From contig USLU01000008.1 in assembly GCA_900555635.1 (NCBI GenBank), forward strand, positions 1 through 64,000: a stretch of DNA of 64,000 nucleotides. Direction: 5' to 3'. This document shows, one piece after another, positions 16,809 through 26,114 of the stretch. The notes under the pieces are model-generated. The model ran no database searches. It was not told where the DNA came from and saw only the letters and a list, made by a program, of their open reading frames with translations. The translations under genes were made by a program, and so were the position numbers. The stretch comes from an uncultured Bacteroides sp. (GTDB taxonomy: Bacteria > Bacteroidota > Bacteroidia > Bacteroidales > Bacteroidaceae). Numbering within the stretch: position 1 is the first letter of the stretch; each line of letters begins with the position of its first letter.

Positions 16809-18298
16809 TTTATATTATCTACCCACTTAAATATTCGGTTCCAACGAATCTTACCATCAAACCAACCGCGGTCTTTGTCCAGTGATAACCAAACAACAAT
16901 AGGTTTACCTACTACATGGTCTTCGGGTACAAAGCCCCAGTAACGGGAGTCGGCAGATTTATCACGATTATCTCCCATCATCCAGTAATAGTCCATTTTG
17001 AAGGTATAAGAATCCGTCTTCTTACCATTGATATAAATACCGTCGGGCTTCCGTTCCAGCTTGTTTCCTTCGTATGCTACGATGCAACGTTCATAGATAG
17101 GCAGATTATCAGGAGTTAACTGGATAGTGGCTCCTTTGGCCGGAATCCAGATAGGTCCGTAGTTGTTACGATCCCATTTGGTATAAAGGTTCAGCGGATA
17201 AAGTGGTCCTGAAAACTCTCCCGGTTCTACTACGATACGGCTGATAAGCTTTTTGTTACCGGAAAGCGTATCATACATCTTTTTAGTGAGAGGCAGATGG
17301 TAGACAGGAGTCAGTTTGCCTTGTGCATCGCGACGATCCAATCCCATCTCCATTAGTCCTTCTTCCCAGTTAAGGTCACTGGTCATCAGGGTTTGATCTT
17401 CCTTGCTGATGCCTAGTTCGCGGAACATTTCATCCGGTATGTACGGTCCGGTAGTTTGTACGAAATAGTTGAATTGCATCTCTTTGGGGTTCTCTATCGC
17501 CTTGCCATCGATATAAACTTGTCCTCCTTTAATTTGCAGGGTATCACCCGGAAGACCTACACAACGTTTCACATAATTTTCACGGCGGTCTACGGGACGT
17601 GATACAATCTTACCGTACATCTGTGGATTGGAAAGAAGCAGGTTACGTCCGGCATTATAATACAAGTCGTACACAGTACGTTGTTGTTCACGCGTCAGGC
17701 TATCCATATTCACTTTATTCGGATAAACACGCTGCCCCGCTTCGTATGCAAGGCTGTAGAAGTCGGTCTGCTGGTAGTTAGTAGCTACTGTATCACCCGC
17801 AGGGAAGTTGAACACAACGATATCGTTTAGCTTTACTTTCCCGAAGCCCGGTACGCGTTTGTATTCCCATTGAGGCCATTCGATGTACGATTTGGTATTC
17901 AGAATAGGCAATGTATGTTGTGCCAGCGGCATGGAAAGCGGGGTATTCGGAACTCGCGGTCCGTAACTCATTTTGCTTACATAGAGGAAATCGCCTACCA
18001 GCAAAGATTTCTCCAAAGACGAGGAGGGAATTTGATAATTCTGGAATATGTAGATATTCACAAAGTAAACAGCCACCAAAGCAAATACAATGGCATCTAC
18101 CCAACTCATGACCCCACGTACAGCAGGATTCTTTGACTTCTTCCAGAAGCCCCAAGGTATTTTCTTACTGATATAAATGTCGAAAATGAAGGGAAGCACG
18201 ATCAATCCCCACCAGCTTTTTACCCAGATAAGGAATGCGAGGTAAAGTAAGGTGATTATAACAAACTTAATCCATTGGGCACGTGTTGCTTTTCTCAT
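16805..18298 (-). CDS. lepB: Signal peptidase I
   Basis: A 497-residue membrane protease (S26) that removes Sec signal peptides. Two or three N-terminal hydrophobic segments (about 11-42 and 66-88) come before box B, IPSSSLEKSLLVGD (Ser94), and the Lys box ENYVKRCVGLPGDTL (Lys244). The C-terminal box is GDNRDKSADSRYWGFVP. The family in E. coli is about 324 residues; the extra length is an insert between the boxes, common in Bacteroidetes. It starts 7 bases after dapB and overlaps the inactive-looking paralogue, so the four genes form one operon. The many exported proteins in this window are presumably substrates. Confidence 0.93.
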   Translation of the reverse strand: MRKATRAQWIKFVIITLLYLAFLIWVKSWWGLIVLPFIFDIYISKKIPWGFWKKSKNPAVRGVMSWVDAIVFALVAVYFVNIYIFQNYQIPSSSLEKSLLVGDFLYVSKMSYGPRVPNTPLSMPLAQHTLPILNTKSYIEWPQWEYKRVPGFGKVKLNDIVVFNFPAGDTVATNYQQTDFYSLAYEAGQRVYPNKVNMDSLTREQQRTVYDLYYNAGRNLLLSNPQMYGKIVSRPVDRRENYVKRCVGLPGDTLQIKGGQVYIDGKAIENPKEMQFNYFVQTTGPYIPDEMFRELGISKEDQTLMTSDLNWEEGLMEMGLDRRDAQGKLTPVYHLPLTKKMYDTLSGNKKLISRIVVEPGEFSGPLYPLNLYTKWDRNNYGPIWIPAKGATIQLTPDNLPIYERCIVAYEGNKLERKPDGIYINGKKTDSYTFKMDYYWMMGDNRDKSADSRYWGFVPEDHVVGKPIVVWLSLDKDRGWFDGKIRWNRIFKWVDNIK

Positions 18299-18305
18299 AA
18301 TGTTT

Positions 18306-19070
18306 TTAGTCTTTTAAAAATGGAAACAGATCACTCATTCCTAGATATCCCTCATGTGCGGCTGTATATTCTGCAGCAAGAACAGCGCCCAAAGCAAAAC
18401 CTCCACGGTTTTTGGCATCATGGGTGATCGTAATACTATCAGCTTCGGAATCATAACGGATACTATGAATGCCCGGAACTTCACCTTCACGGATGGAGTC
18501 GATAGGCAGTTCGTTTGCCGCGCATTGATTGGAACCCGAAAGCGATCCGTCCGGTGCCTGGAAAGTTCCTTCCACCCATTTGTTTTTGCGGTCGAGGTTC
18601 TCCAGAATACCTTCGGCAAGTGTGATGGCCGTACCACTCGGAGCATCCAATTTGTGGATATGGTGCGTTTCGCTCATGGTTACGTCATAAGCCGGAAATT
18701 GGTTCATTATCTTTGCGAGGTATTTGTTTACAGCCGAGAAGATGCTTACTCCGAGACTGAAGTTTGAAGCCCAAAACAATGTTTTGCCGCCTTCGGTACA
18801 AAGTCTTTTCACTTCTTCACCGTGCTCCGCCATCCAGCCTGTACTGCCTGAAACGAGTTTCACACCGGCATTGAAAGCTTTCATGTAGTTGTTGTATGCT
18901 ACCATTGGATTAGTGAACTCTATGGCAACGTCGGCACTCTTGAAAGCTGCCGATTCGAAGTCTTCCTGATTGTTGACATCGATGATGCTGACGATTTCGT
19001 GTCCGCGGCTGAGGGCTATCTGCTCGATTTGTTTGCCCATTTTTCCGTAACCGATTAATGCAATTTTCAT
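18306..19070 (-). CDS. dapB: 4-hydroxy-tetrahydrodipicolinate reductase
   Basis: A 254-residue enzyme of the diaminopimelate/lysine pathway that reduces 4-hydroxy-tetrahydrodipicolinate with NAD(P)H in the cytoplasm. Seen: the N-terminal Rossmann motif IGYGKMGKQIE, a middle FTNPMVAYNN, SGSTGW, and the active-site and substrate region ETHHIHKLDAPSGTA with the conserved His pair and Lys. The length is normal for the family. It heads the minus-strand operon with the signal peptidase genes and wbqC-like. A -7 box at 19116-19123 drives it. Its product feeds peptidoglycan synthesis. Confidence 0.95.
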   Translation of the reverse strand: MKIALIGYGKMGKQIEQIALSRGHEIVSIIDVNNQEDFESAAFKSADVAIEFTNPMVAYNNYMKAFNAGVKLVSGSTGWMAEHGEEVKRLCTEGGKTLFWASNFSLGVSIFSAVNKYLAKIMNQFPAYDVTMSETHHIHKLDAPSGTAITLAEGILENLDRKNKWVEGTFQAPDGSLSGSNQCAANELPIDSIREGEVPGIHSIRYDSEADSITITHDAKNRGGFALGAVLAAEYTAAHEGYLGMSDLFPFLKD

Positions 19071-19115
19071 TGGTTCTATATGTTTTTATTCAGTTTATCA
19101 ACAAACTATAGGTCG

Positions 19116-19123
19116 CAAAGGTA
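19116..19123 (-). promoter_or_regulatory. -7 box TACCTTTG for the dapB operon
   Basis: On the minus strand TACCTTTG fits TAnnTTTG, about 46 bases before the dapB ATG. It is divergent from, and only 10 bases away from, the box for the DUF2851 gene. Confidence 0.65.
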
Positions 19124-19133
19124 ATCTTTTTCT

Positions 19134-19141
19134 TACATTTG
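19134..19141 (+). promoter_or_regulatory. -7 box TACATTTG for DUF2851 gene
   Basis: It fits TAnnTTTG. Transcription would begin near 19148, downstream of the in-frame GTG at 19141, so translation must begin at the ATG at 19168. Confidence 0.65.
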
Positions 19142-19167
19142 TGCACAACATTAACTTCTTGTTAACA

Positions 19168-20442
19168 ATGGAAGATTTACTGCATTATGTTTGGAAGCAT
19201 AAAATACTCCCTTTAAAAATGCTCCGAACTACCTCCGGGCAGTCCGTAGAAGTGATAGATCCCGGTTTGCCAAATACGAATGCAGGCCCTGATTTCTTTA
19301 ATGCCAAGTTGAAAATAGACGATACACTGTGGGTAGGAAACGTCGAAATACATACTCAGGCTTCAGATTGGCTACGTCATGGACATGATCGGGACATAGC
19401 TTATGATTCTGTAATTCTGCATGTCGTAAGCGATTCAAACTGTGATGTTTACCGTTCCAATGGTGAGCTGGTTCCTCAAGTCATTCTCTCCTGTCCCGAG
19501 TCTGTTCGTTTACGTTATGAGGAGTTACGTCAGACGGAGATTTATCCTCCTTGCTATTCCATTCTTTATTCATTGCCGAAACTCACCGTTCATTCCTGGT
19601 TGTCTGCATTGCAAGTAGAGCGTTTCGAGCAGAAAGCACGTGTTATATCAAAGAGACTGGAGCGTTGTAACAATCATTGGGAAGATGTCTTTTTCATTAC
19701 TCTTGCCCGTAACTTTGGTTTCGGACTGAATGGAGATGCTTTTGAAGCTTGGGCCAATCGTCTTCCATTTCGTGCGATAGACAAGCATCGGGATAATCTT
19801 TTTCAGGTAGAAGCTTTCTTCTTTGGACAAGCCGGATTGCTGGATGAAGAAATCCCGGAGGCAGATGCGTATTATCAGAAACTTCAGAAGGAGTATCGTT
19901 ACTTGCAACATAAGTTTGAGCTGGGTGCATCCATGACTATGGACCAATGGCGTTTTCTGCGTCTACGTCCCGGTAATTTCCCTCATGTACGCCTGGCGCA
20001 ACTTGCCTGTTTATACCATAAAGAACAATCGTTGTTCTCCCGTGTCATGGAAGCGGATACTCTGGAGGCTGTGAAGAAGATACTTACTGCCCGGACCTCC
20101 ACTTATTGGGAAGAGCATTTTAATTTTAGAAAAGCCTCCACTCGTCAAGAGAAGCGGGTAGGGGAGAATGCGCAGAATCTGATCGTTATTAATACGGTTA
20201 TTCCCTTTCTTTATGCTTATGGATTACACAAAGCCGATGAGGCATTGTGTGAACGTGCTACCTGTTTCTTAGAGGCTCTTAAAGCAGAGAATAACCATGT
20301 GACACGCTTGTGGAGCGGTGCAGGATTACCGGTTTTCACAGCTGCCGATTCTCAAGCCTTATTGCAACTGCAAAAGGAGTACTGTGACAAGAAAGATTGT
20401 TTGCGTTGTCGCTTTGGATACGAGTACCTTAAAAATAAATGA
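19168..20442 (+). CDS. DUF2851 family protein
   Basis: A 424-residue protein of the Bacteroidetes DUF2851 family. The opening MEDLLHYVWKHKILPLKML and the conserved NTNAGPDFFNAKLKIDDTLWVGNVEIH and DWLRHGHDRDIAYDSVILHVV are seen. The C-terminus has Cys residues (CDKKDCLRCRFGYEY) that look like a metal-binding end. The family has no proven function; the early part resembles nuclease-like folds, but I would not assign activity. The start at 19168 is chosen because the -7 box at 19134-19141 lies over the upstream GTG. It is divergent from dapB. Confidence 0.85.
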   Translation: MEDLLHYVWKHKILPLKMLRTTSGQSVEVIDPGLPNTNAGPDFFNAKLKIDDTLWVGNVEIHTQASDWLRHGHDRDIAYDSVILHVVSDSNCDVYRSNGELVPQVILSCPESVRLRYEELRQTEIYPPCYSILYSLPKLTVHSWLSALQVERFEQKARVISKRLERCNNHWEDVFFITLARNFGFGLNGDAFEAWANRLPFRAIDKHRDNLFQVEAFFFGQAGLLDEEIPEADAYYQKLQKEYRYLQHKFELGASMTMDQWRFLRLRPGNFPHVRLAQLACLYHKEQSLFSRVMEADTLEAVKKILTARTSTYWEEHFNFRKASTRQEKRVGENAQNLIVINTVIPFLYAYGLHKADEALCERATCFLEALKAENNHVTRLWSGAGLPVFTAADSQALLQLQKEYCDKKDCLRCRFGYEYLKNK

Positions 20443-20451
20443 AGAATTAAG

Positions 20452-20498
20452 AATGAAGAATTTCCATGCGACATTATAGCGCCGCCAAATTCTTCATT
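20452..20498. repeat. AT-rich inverted repeat after DUF2851
   Basis: AATGAAGAATTT (20452-20463) pairs perfectly with AAATTCTTCATT (20487-20498) around a GC-containing loop. More TTCTTCATT copies continue to about 20538. It probably forms a terminator hairpin. Confidence 0.5.
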
Positions 20499-20545
20499 TC
20501 TCCCAAATTCTTCATCCTTCATTCTTCATTCTTCATTTAAAATAC

Positions 20546-20553
20546 TATCTTTG
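20546..20553 (+). promoter_or_regulatory. -7 box TATCTTTG for DUF4348 gene
   Basis: It fits TAnnTTTG, 18 bases before the ATG at 20572, which leaves a short leader. Confidence 0.55.
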
Positions 20554-20571
20554 CGCGCTGTAAAATAATGC

Positions 20572-21087
20572 ATGTATATGAAGGCAATTCACTTAGTCTT
20601 TTGTCTGTTTACGGCGTTGATTCTTACTACTTTTAGTAGTCAGGCTGCCGGGGAGGATTTTAATACATTCCTCCGAAAATTTACTACCAGTGCTTCATTC
20701 CAGTATTCCCGTGTCAAGTTTCCATTAAAAACTCCCATTACATTGCTGAAAGATGATGGTGAGACGGAGCAGACTTTTCCGTTTACACGTGAAAAGTGGC
20801 CTTTGCTGGATGAAGAAACACTGAAAGAAGGAAGTACTACGGAGGAAGAAGGGGGAGTGTATATTTCCCGTTTTACTGTAAATGAACCTTCTCACAAAGA
20901 GTTTGAGGCCGGTTATGAGGAGTCGGAGCCCTCGCTTCGTATTGTTTTTGAGTTGGTAGGTGACAAATGGTTCGTTACCGACTGTTACAACGATTGGTAT
21001 AACTTCGATTTGCCGATCAGCGAACTGAAGGAAACCATTCAGGCTATACAAGAAGAAAACAAAGCTTTTGCAGAGCAATACCCGTAA
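20572..21087 (+). CDS. DUF4348 exported protein
   Basis: A 171-residue protein with a Sec signal peptide (residues 4-25, ending SSQAAG). The mature part matches the Bacteroides DUF4348 family: EDFNTFLRKFTTSASFQYSR, the acidic middle, and DKWFVTDCYNDW near the end. Family members are small periplasmic proteins of unknown function with an NTF2-like look. A second in-frame ATG (20578) is two codons later. It is flanked by hairpins on both sides, so it is probably a single-gene transcript. Confidence 0.8.
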   Translation: MYMKAIHLVFCLFTALILTTFSSQAAGEDFNTFLRKFTTSASFQYSRVKFPLKTPITLLKDDGETEQTFPFTREKWPLLDEETLKEGSTTEEEGGVYISRFTVNEPSHKEFEAGYEESEPSLRIVFELVGDKWFVTDCYNDWYNFDLPISELKETIQAIQEENKAFAEQYP

Positions 21088-21090
21088 GGA

Positions 21091-21131
21091 AGTGATTGGT
21101 GGTTAATGATTAATGCGAACCACTAATCACT
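21091..21131 (+). terminator. Stem-loop after DUF4348 gene
   Basis: AGTGATTGGTGGTT (21091-21104) pairs with AACCACTAATCACT (21118-21131) with one mismatch. It starts 4 bases past the stop codon. Confidence 0.6.
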
Positions 21132-21237
21132 AAATACAATTTTCCCCTTCTTCTGTACGATTTATGTTCCTCCTTTTCCCAAAAGAGGGGTTTCTTTGTA
21201 GTGTGCTAATTTTGTTGGAATACTAATACCTTGAAAT

Positions 21238-21930
21238 ATGCGACTACAAATTCTGTTGATAGAGCTTCTTACATTAATCTTCTCCCTGCCGGACGCGGAT
21301 GCATCCTGCAAACTATCGGATTGGGTATCCGAAGACTCCTCCGGCAAAGTACAAATCACTTGTATGGGTGATACGATGGACATCGTTTCTCCTGATGGAT
21401 TATCCCTTTGGTATAAAGAACGCCTGACCGGCAATTACGAAATCACCTACCGTGTAAAGGTTGTTGTGAAGAACGGAAAGTACGACCGCCTCAGCGATTT
21501 GAACTGCTTTTGGGGTGCCGGTGATCCTCAATATCCCAATGATTTCTTTGCCCGTAGCAAATGGCGCAACGGTGACTTTAAGAATTACAATACACTGAAT
21601 TTATACTACGTTGGCTATGGCGGCAACGAAAACAAAACCACCCGTTTCCGTGAATATCACGGTGAGTATTTTGGTGTGGACGATGCAAAAATCAAACCAA
21701 TTCTGAAGGAATATAATGATGCTGCTCATCTGTTGAAACCCAACCATTGGTATGAAATAAAAATCCGTATAGTAAATGGAGTAACCACCTACTATATGGA
21801 TGGTGAAGAACTCTTCCGGCAACCGGTAGAAAAAGGTAAAGGAGATGGTTATTTTGCTCTCCGCCTATGGCAGAACCATGTACTTTTTACCGGTTTTCAA
21901 GTAAGCAATATAGAAACCTTAGATAAATAG
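21238..21930 (+). CDS. DUF6250 protein, lectin-like, beside a polysaccharide lyase
   Basis: A 230-residue protein with an N-terminal hydrophobic signal (residues 3-19). The rest matches DUF6250, a jelly-roll domain seen beside polysaccharide lyases in Bacteroides. Seen: the beta-strand pattern GNYEITYRVKVV, LNCFWGAGDPQYPNDFFARS, NTLNLYYVGYGGNENKTTRFREY and HWYEIKIRIVNGVTTYYMDG. No catalytic residues can be named. It ends two bases before the PL8-type gene starts, so the two are certainly one unit. A glycan-binding or accessory role is inferred. Confidence 0.75.
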   Translation: MRLQILLIELLTLIFSLPDADASCKLSDWVSEDSSGKVQITCMGDTMDIVSPDGLSLWYKERLTGNYEITYRVKVVVKNGKYDRLSDLNCFWGAGDPQYPNDFFARSKWRNGDFKNYNTLNLYYVGYGGNENKTTRFREYHGEYFGVDDAKIKPILKEYNDAAHLLKPNHWYEIKIRIVNGVTTYYMDGEELFRQPVEKGKGDGYFALRLWQNHVLFTGFQVSNIETLDK

Positions 21931-21932
21931 AC

Positions 21933-24900
21933 ATGATACAATTCAGAAAATGGAAAATAGGAGTGGGAGTGCTCCTTTGGATGTTGTTGCCAACAAGTGG
22001 AAATGCGCAAACCGTAAAGAACGAACGTTTGCTTTCTTTTGAAGAAAACCGGGTACCTGCATTTATTACGGCAACCGGTTCGAAACTGGCAGTCAGTAAC
22101 GAACACTATAGAGACGGTGAACATAGCTTGAGCTGGGCTTTCAGACCGAAGTCCGTTCTCTCCATCAAGAAAGACCTGAAGTTCGAACCGAAAGACCCTA
22201 CCGGGAAGGATACTTATCTTTCCGCATTCATTGTATGGATATATAACGAACAGGCACAGGACAAAACAATCGAATTCCAGTTCCTGAAAGACGGAAAGAA
22301 ATGCACTTCATTTCCTTTCGGCATCAATTTCACCGGTTGGCGCGGAGCTTGGGTATGCTACGAACGCGATATGCAAGGTACTCCGGAAGAAGGAATGAAT
22401 GAAATCCGCATCGTTGCTCCCGATGTGAAAGGTAAACTGTTCATTGACCATCTGATAACTGCCAGCAAGGTAGATGCACGGCAGCAGACCCCCGACCTGC
22501 AAGTGCCTTTTGTCAATAAGGGTACTACCAACCACTGGCTGGTTATCTATGATCATTCCTTATGGAAGCCTGAAATAGCCTTGACACCCATATCCGAAGC
22601 ACAAAAGCAAGATATCCGTATCTTGGAAAAGCGATTTCAGGATATGCTTTATACACCTTCCACACTCTCGGATAAAGAGATGGAGTCCATCCGCAATAAA
22701 TATGAGTTTTATAAGATTAGCTATAAGAATGGAAAAGTGACAGGTCTTCCTATCTACTTTGTACGCCAGTCCGAAGCATACGAACGTATGATACCCGATT
22801 GGGACAAAGATATGTTCACTAAGCAAGGCGTGGAGATCAGCGATTACTTCAACTTGATGAAGCGCATTGCTATTGCTTATAAGAATACACAGGATACCGC
22901 TCTGAAAGAAGAACTGAAGCAGAAGTTCCTTGCTATGTACGACAATGCTACCGACCAAGGCATAGCCTACGGCAGTTGTTGGGGAAATATCCACCACTAC
23001 GGATATAGCATGCGCGGTCTTTTCGTAGCCTATTTCCTGATGAAAGATGTATTGCGTGATGCAGGCAAGCTGGACGAAGCCGAACGTACCCTGAACTGGT
23101 ATGCCATCACCAACGAGGTATACCCTAAACCTACCGTCAACGGTATCGACATCGATACCTTCAATACGAAACTACAAGGTCGCATCGCCAGTATTCTCAT
23201 TATGGAAGATACTCCCGAGAAATTGCAGTACCTGCGTTCCTTCTCCCGCTGGTTGGATTATGGTTGCCGTCCTGCACCAGGGCTGACGGGTTCCTTCAAG
23301 TCAGACGGTGCCTGCTTCCATCATTGCAATCTCTATCCGGCATACGGTGTAGGCGGACTGGATGGTGCTACAAATATGATCTACCTTTTGAGCGGAACCG
23401 AATTCAAACTCTCTGAACTTGCCCACGAAACGGTGAAGAATGTACTACTTACCATGCGTTTCTACTGTAACCTGAAGCAATGGCCGCTTTCCATATCCGG
23501 CCGTCATCCTAATGGTGGAGGTGAGTTGATACCGATCCAATATGCTACGATGGCAATGGCGGGTACTCCGGATGGTAAACAGAAATACGATGCAGAGATG
23601 GCTGCCGCCTATCTGCGGCTGGTTGCCTACACCGGAATGCCGGATAAGGATGCACCCGAATATCTTCCCAAAGCTTCTACCAAGAAAGAACTGGAAATGA
23701 AGAAACTGCTCGAAGCGCAAGGTTTCCGTCCCGAACCCAACCCGCAAGGCAATATCGCTTTAGGTTATGGTTGTACATCCGTACAACGCCGTGATAACTG
23801 GTCTGCCCTTGTACGCGGACATTCCCGTTATCTTTGGGCTGCCGAACACTATCTTCCCGCCAATTACTACGGTCGCTACCTGGCACACGGAAGTATGCAG
23901 ATTCTAACAGGAAAACCCGATGAAATGGTTACTTTTGCTACTAGTGGCTGGCAGGAAGCCGGTTTCGACTGGAACCGCATTCCGGGTGCGACAAGCATCC
24001 ATCTGCCTTTCGAACAACTGCGTGCCGAGGTTCTGAATGTCGATTCCTACTCCGGCATGGAAGAGATGCTGTATTCTGATGAAACCTTTGCAGGTGGTCT
24101 GTCGCAAGCGCGCCTGAACGGTAACTTCGGCATGAAGTTGCACGAACATGATAAGTATAACGGTTCGCTCCGTGCCCGTAAGTCCTTCCACTTCTTTGAC
24201 GGTACTATTGTATGCCTCGGTACGGACATCGAAAATCTGAATACAGAGTATCCTACGGAAACCACCGTATTCCAGCTTGCCGCCATCACTCCCGAAACAC
24301 ATAACTATTGGAATGGTTACCAGAGCGACGGGCAGACTTATATCGACCCGAATGGGGTAGGCTATTACATTTCCAAAGCCTCCATGCCCCTTGTGAAGTA
24401 TGAAAAGAACTTCCCGCAAATAACCGTAGGCGAACGCAGCACTGAGCCTACTTCCGGCGACTGGGTATCACTGGTGTTGCAACATGGCAAAGCTCCGAAA
24501 GGTGCTTCGTACGAATATGCCGTATTGCCGCACACCGATGCTGCCTCTCTGAAAGCGTTTGCCCAAAAGCCCGGTTACGAAGTGCTTCAGCAAGACCGTA
24601 ACGCTCATATCGTCCGCTCTCTTACGGATAACCTGACTTCATACGTCTTGTTTGAAACTCCGCAGGTACTTCCTGCCGATGGCTTGCTACAGAAAGCCGA
24701 TACGTCCTGTCTTGTGATGATACGCGAGCATAAGGATAAACTGCTGCTTACTGTTTCTCAACCTGACTTGGCTTTGTATCGTGGCCCGAGTGACGAGGCT
24801 TTCGACAAAGACGGAAAGCGCATTGAACGTAGTATCTACTCTCGTCCGTGGATTGGCAATGAAAGTGGTGAGATACCTGTAACCGTCACCCTGAAAGGTG

Positions 24901-25019
24901 AATGGAAGGTTGCCGAAACGCCTTACTGCAAACTTGTTTCAGTAAATAAGAACGAAACTGTACTCCGCTTTACATGCAAAGATGCGGCAAGCTTTGATGT
25001 AGAATTGATGAAACAATGA
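21933..25019 (+). CDS. PL8-family polysaccharide lyase (chondroitinase-type)
   Basis: A 1028-residue secreted lyase with a signal peptide (residues 8-26, ending GNAQ). Domains in order: a beta-sandwich start (about 30-190, like lyase-N), an alpha/alpha toroid (about 220-590) and C-terminal beta-sandwiches. Residues in the places used by chondroitinase ABC I are present: His464 and Tyr471 in FHHCNLYPAYGVGGL, Arg524 in ISGRHPNGG, and a Glu pair at 710-711 in YSGMEEMLYSDETFAGG. These enzymes cut uronic-acid glycans such as chondroitin or hyaluronan by beta-elimination; the exact substrate is not readable. It is coupled to the DUF6250 gene upstream. Confidence 0.87.
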   Translation: MIQFRKWKIGVGVLLWMLLPTSGNAQTVKNERLLSFEENRVPAFITATGSKLAVSNEHYRDGEHSLSWAFRPKSVLSIKKDLKFEPKDPTGKDTYLSAFIVWIYNEQAQDKTIEFQFLKDGKKCTSFPFGINFTGWRGAWVCYERDMQGTPEEGMNEIRIVAPDVKGKLFIDHLITASKVDARQQTPDLQVPFVNKGTTNHWLVIYDHSLWKPEIALTPISEAQKQDIRILEKRFQDMLYTPSTLSDKEMESIRNKYEFYKISYKNGKVTGLPIYFVRQSEAYERMIPDWDKDMFTKQGVEISDYFNLMKRIAIAYKNTQDTALKEELKQKFLAMYDNATDQGIAYGSCWGNIHHYGYSMRGLFVAYFLMKDVLRDAGKLDEAERTLNWYAITNEVYPKPTVNGIDIDTFNTKLQGRIASILIMEDTPEKLQYLRSFSRWLDYGCRPAPGLTGSFKSDGACFHHCNLYPAYGVGGLDGATNMIYLLSGTEFKLSELAHETVKNVLLTMRFYCNLKQWPLSISGRHPNGGGELIPIQYATMAMAGTPDGKQKYDAEMAAAYLRLVAYTGMPDKDAPEYLPKASTKKELEMKKLLEAQGFRPEPNPQGNIALGYGCTSVQRRDNWSALVRGHSRYLWAAEHYLPANYYGRYLAHGSMQILTGKPDEMVTFATSGWQEAGFDWNRIPGATSIHLPFEQLRAEVLNVDSYSGMEEMLYSDETFAGGLSQARLNGNFGMKLHEHDKYNGSLRARKSFHFFDGTIVCLGTDIENLNTEYPTETTVFQLAAITPETHNYWNGYQSDGQTYIDPNGVGYYISKASMPLVKYEKNFPQITVGERSTEPTSGDWVSLVLQHGKAPKGASYEYAVLPHTDAASLKAFAQKPGYEVLQQDRNAHIVRSLTDNLTSYVLFETPQVLPADGLLQKADTSCLVMIREHKDKLLLTVSQPDLALYRGPSDEAFDKDGKRIERSIYSRPWIGNESGEIPVTVTLKGEWKVAETPYCKLVSVNKNETVLRFTCKDAASFDVELMKQ

Positions 25020-25029
25020 ATAGGCAGGG

Positions 25030-25054
25030 GGGGCTAAGTATATATCTTAGCCCC
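25030..25054 (+). terminator. Terminator after the lyase gene
   Basis: GGGGCTAAG (25030-25038) pairs with CTTAGCCCC (25046-25054) around a 7-nt AT loop, 11 bases after the stop, followed by a short T-containing stretch. Confidence 0.75.
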
Positions 25055-25139
25055 TCTTACCCTATATCTGTCATGCTAAGTCCTGACTTTCGATTTTCCC
25101 GCTCTTTGCGAGTGTCCGGCCATACTATTTCCGGCCATA

Positions 25140-26096
25140 CTATTTATGATATGTTCCGAGCAGATTGCTGACGGCAGCCTGATAATTTGTCAGTTTGCTG
25201 GTTTTGTGAATCGTCTTCTTTGATTTCCTGTCGCCTTCGGGAAGTAGATACTCCCAAAAGCTTTTCATTTTCATGAGTAGCTGTGTCTCTCCGCCTTGCA
25301 GTAGTTCTTGATAACCGCCGTACACTTCCGTATGCAGTTGCCCTACTTTTTTCGCCATTTCATCGGAAGAAAGGGCTTTTCCTTGCTGGTACTCCAAGGC
25401 TAATGCCGGATTGGCAAGCAGGCCGCGACCTATCACAAGACCTGCCAGTTTAGGGAAACGGGCGCTGACGGATTGGATATCTTCTAAAGTGAGTAAGTCG
25501 CCGTTATAGAGCAAAGGCTTGTTGCATCCCTTATAGAAAGCCTCGAACCCATCCAAATCTACTTCACCTTTGTATTGCTGTTTGCCTAAACGGGGGTGCA
25601 GGATGATATGCGTTAATGGAAGTTCGTTGAACAGCGGTAGCAATGCGAGGCATTCTTCCGGATTATCCCAACCTAAACGTAACTTGACGGAGAACTTTAT
25701 ATCCGGATATTTTTCAATAGCATTCATCAATAGAACTTTTACTTCTTCGGGGTAAGGAAGTATGCCCGCTCCGTTGTGACGCTTTGCTAAAACAGGAAAA
25801 GGACAACCTAGATTTATGTCCGCTTTTTCGTACCCTTTCTCGATGAAAAGGGCCATTATTTGCTCTAACTTGTCCGACTCCGACGCAATGAGCTGCGGAA
25901 TCAGGTGCAAGTCCTGATTGTTCTCCGGGTCGACGTCACGTATATCTTTTCGACGAATCTCTCCGTGTTCTATGCGTACAAAAGGAGAATAATAAGTCTC
26001 AATGCCACCAAAGGCACGGGCGTGTGCTCGCCTATAGATGGCATCGGTATAGCCTTGCAGCGGAGCGAATTGGATAGGTAACAAGTTCTCGTTCAT
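25140..26096 (-). CDS. tRNA-dihydrouridine synthase
   Basis: A 318-residue FMN enzyme that reduces uridines in tRNA. Seen: the N-terminal FAPLQGYTDAIYR, the catalytic Cys98 in ADINLGCPFPVLAKRHNGAGIL, the FMN/tRNA-contact KLRLGW, ILHPRLGKQQY, NGDL and GLVIGRGLLANPAL. The length fits the family. It stands between carbohydrate genes on both sides and is probably unrelated to them. The stop codon lies inside the second of two 15-nt direct repeats (25116-25145). Confidence 0.92.
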   Translation of the reverse strand: MNENLLPIQFAPLQGYTDAIYRRAHARAFGGIETYYSPFVRIEHGEIRRKDIRDVDPENNQDLHLIPQLIASESDKLEQIMALFIEKGYEKADINLGCPFPVLAKRHNGAGILPYPEEVKVLLMNAIEKYPDIKFSVKLRLGWDNPEECLALLPLFNELPLTHIILHPRLGKQQYKGEVDLDGFEAFYKGCNKPLLYNGDLLTLEDIQSVSARFPKLAGLVIGRGLLANPALALEYQQGKALSSDEMAKKVGQLHTEVYGGYQELLQGGETQLLMKMKSFWEYLLPEGDRKSKKTIHKTSKLTNYQAAVSNLLGTYHK

Positions 26097-26114
26097 GGCT
26101 GCAAAGATAGGGAT

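Noticed and set aside
19141..19167. GTG start of DUF2851
   Set aside because: The promoter box covers it, and the family begins at MEDLLHYVWKH.
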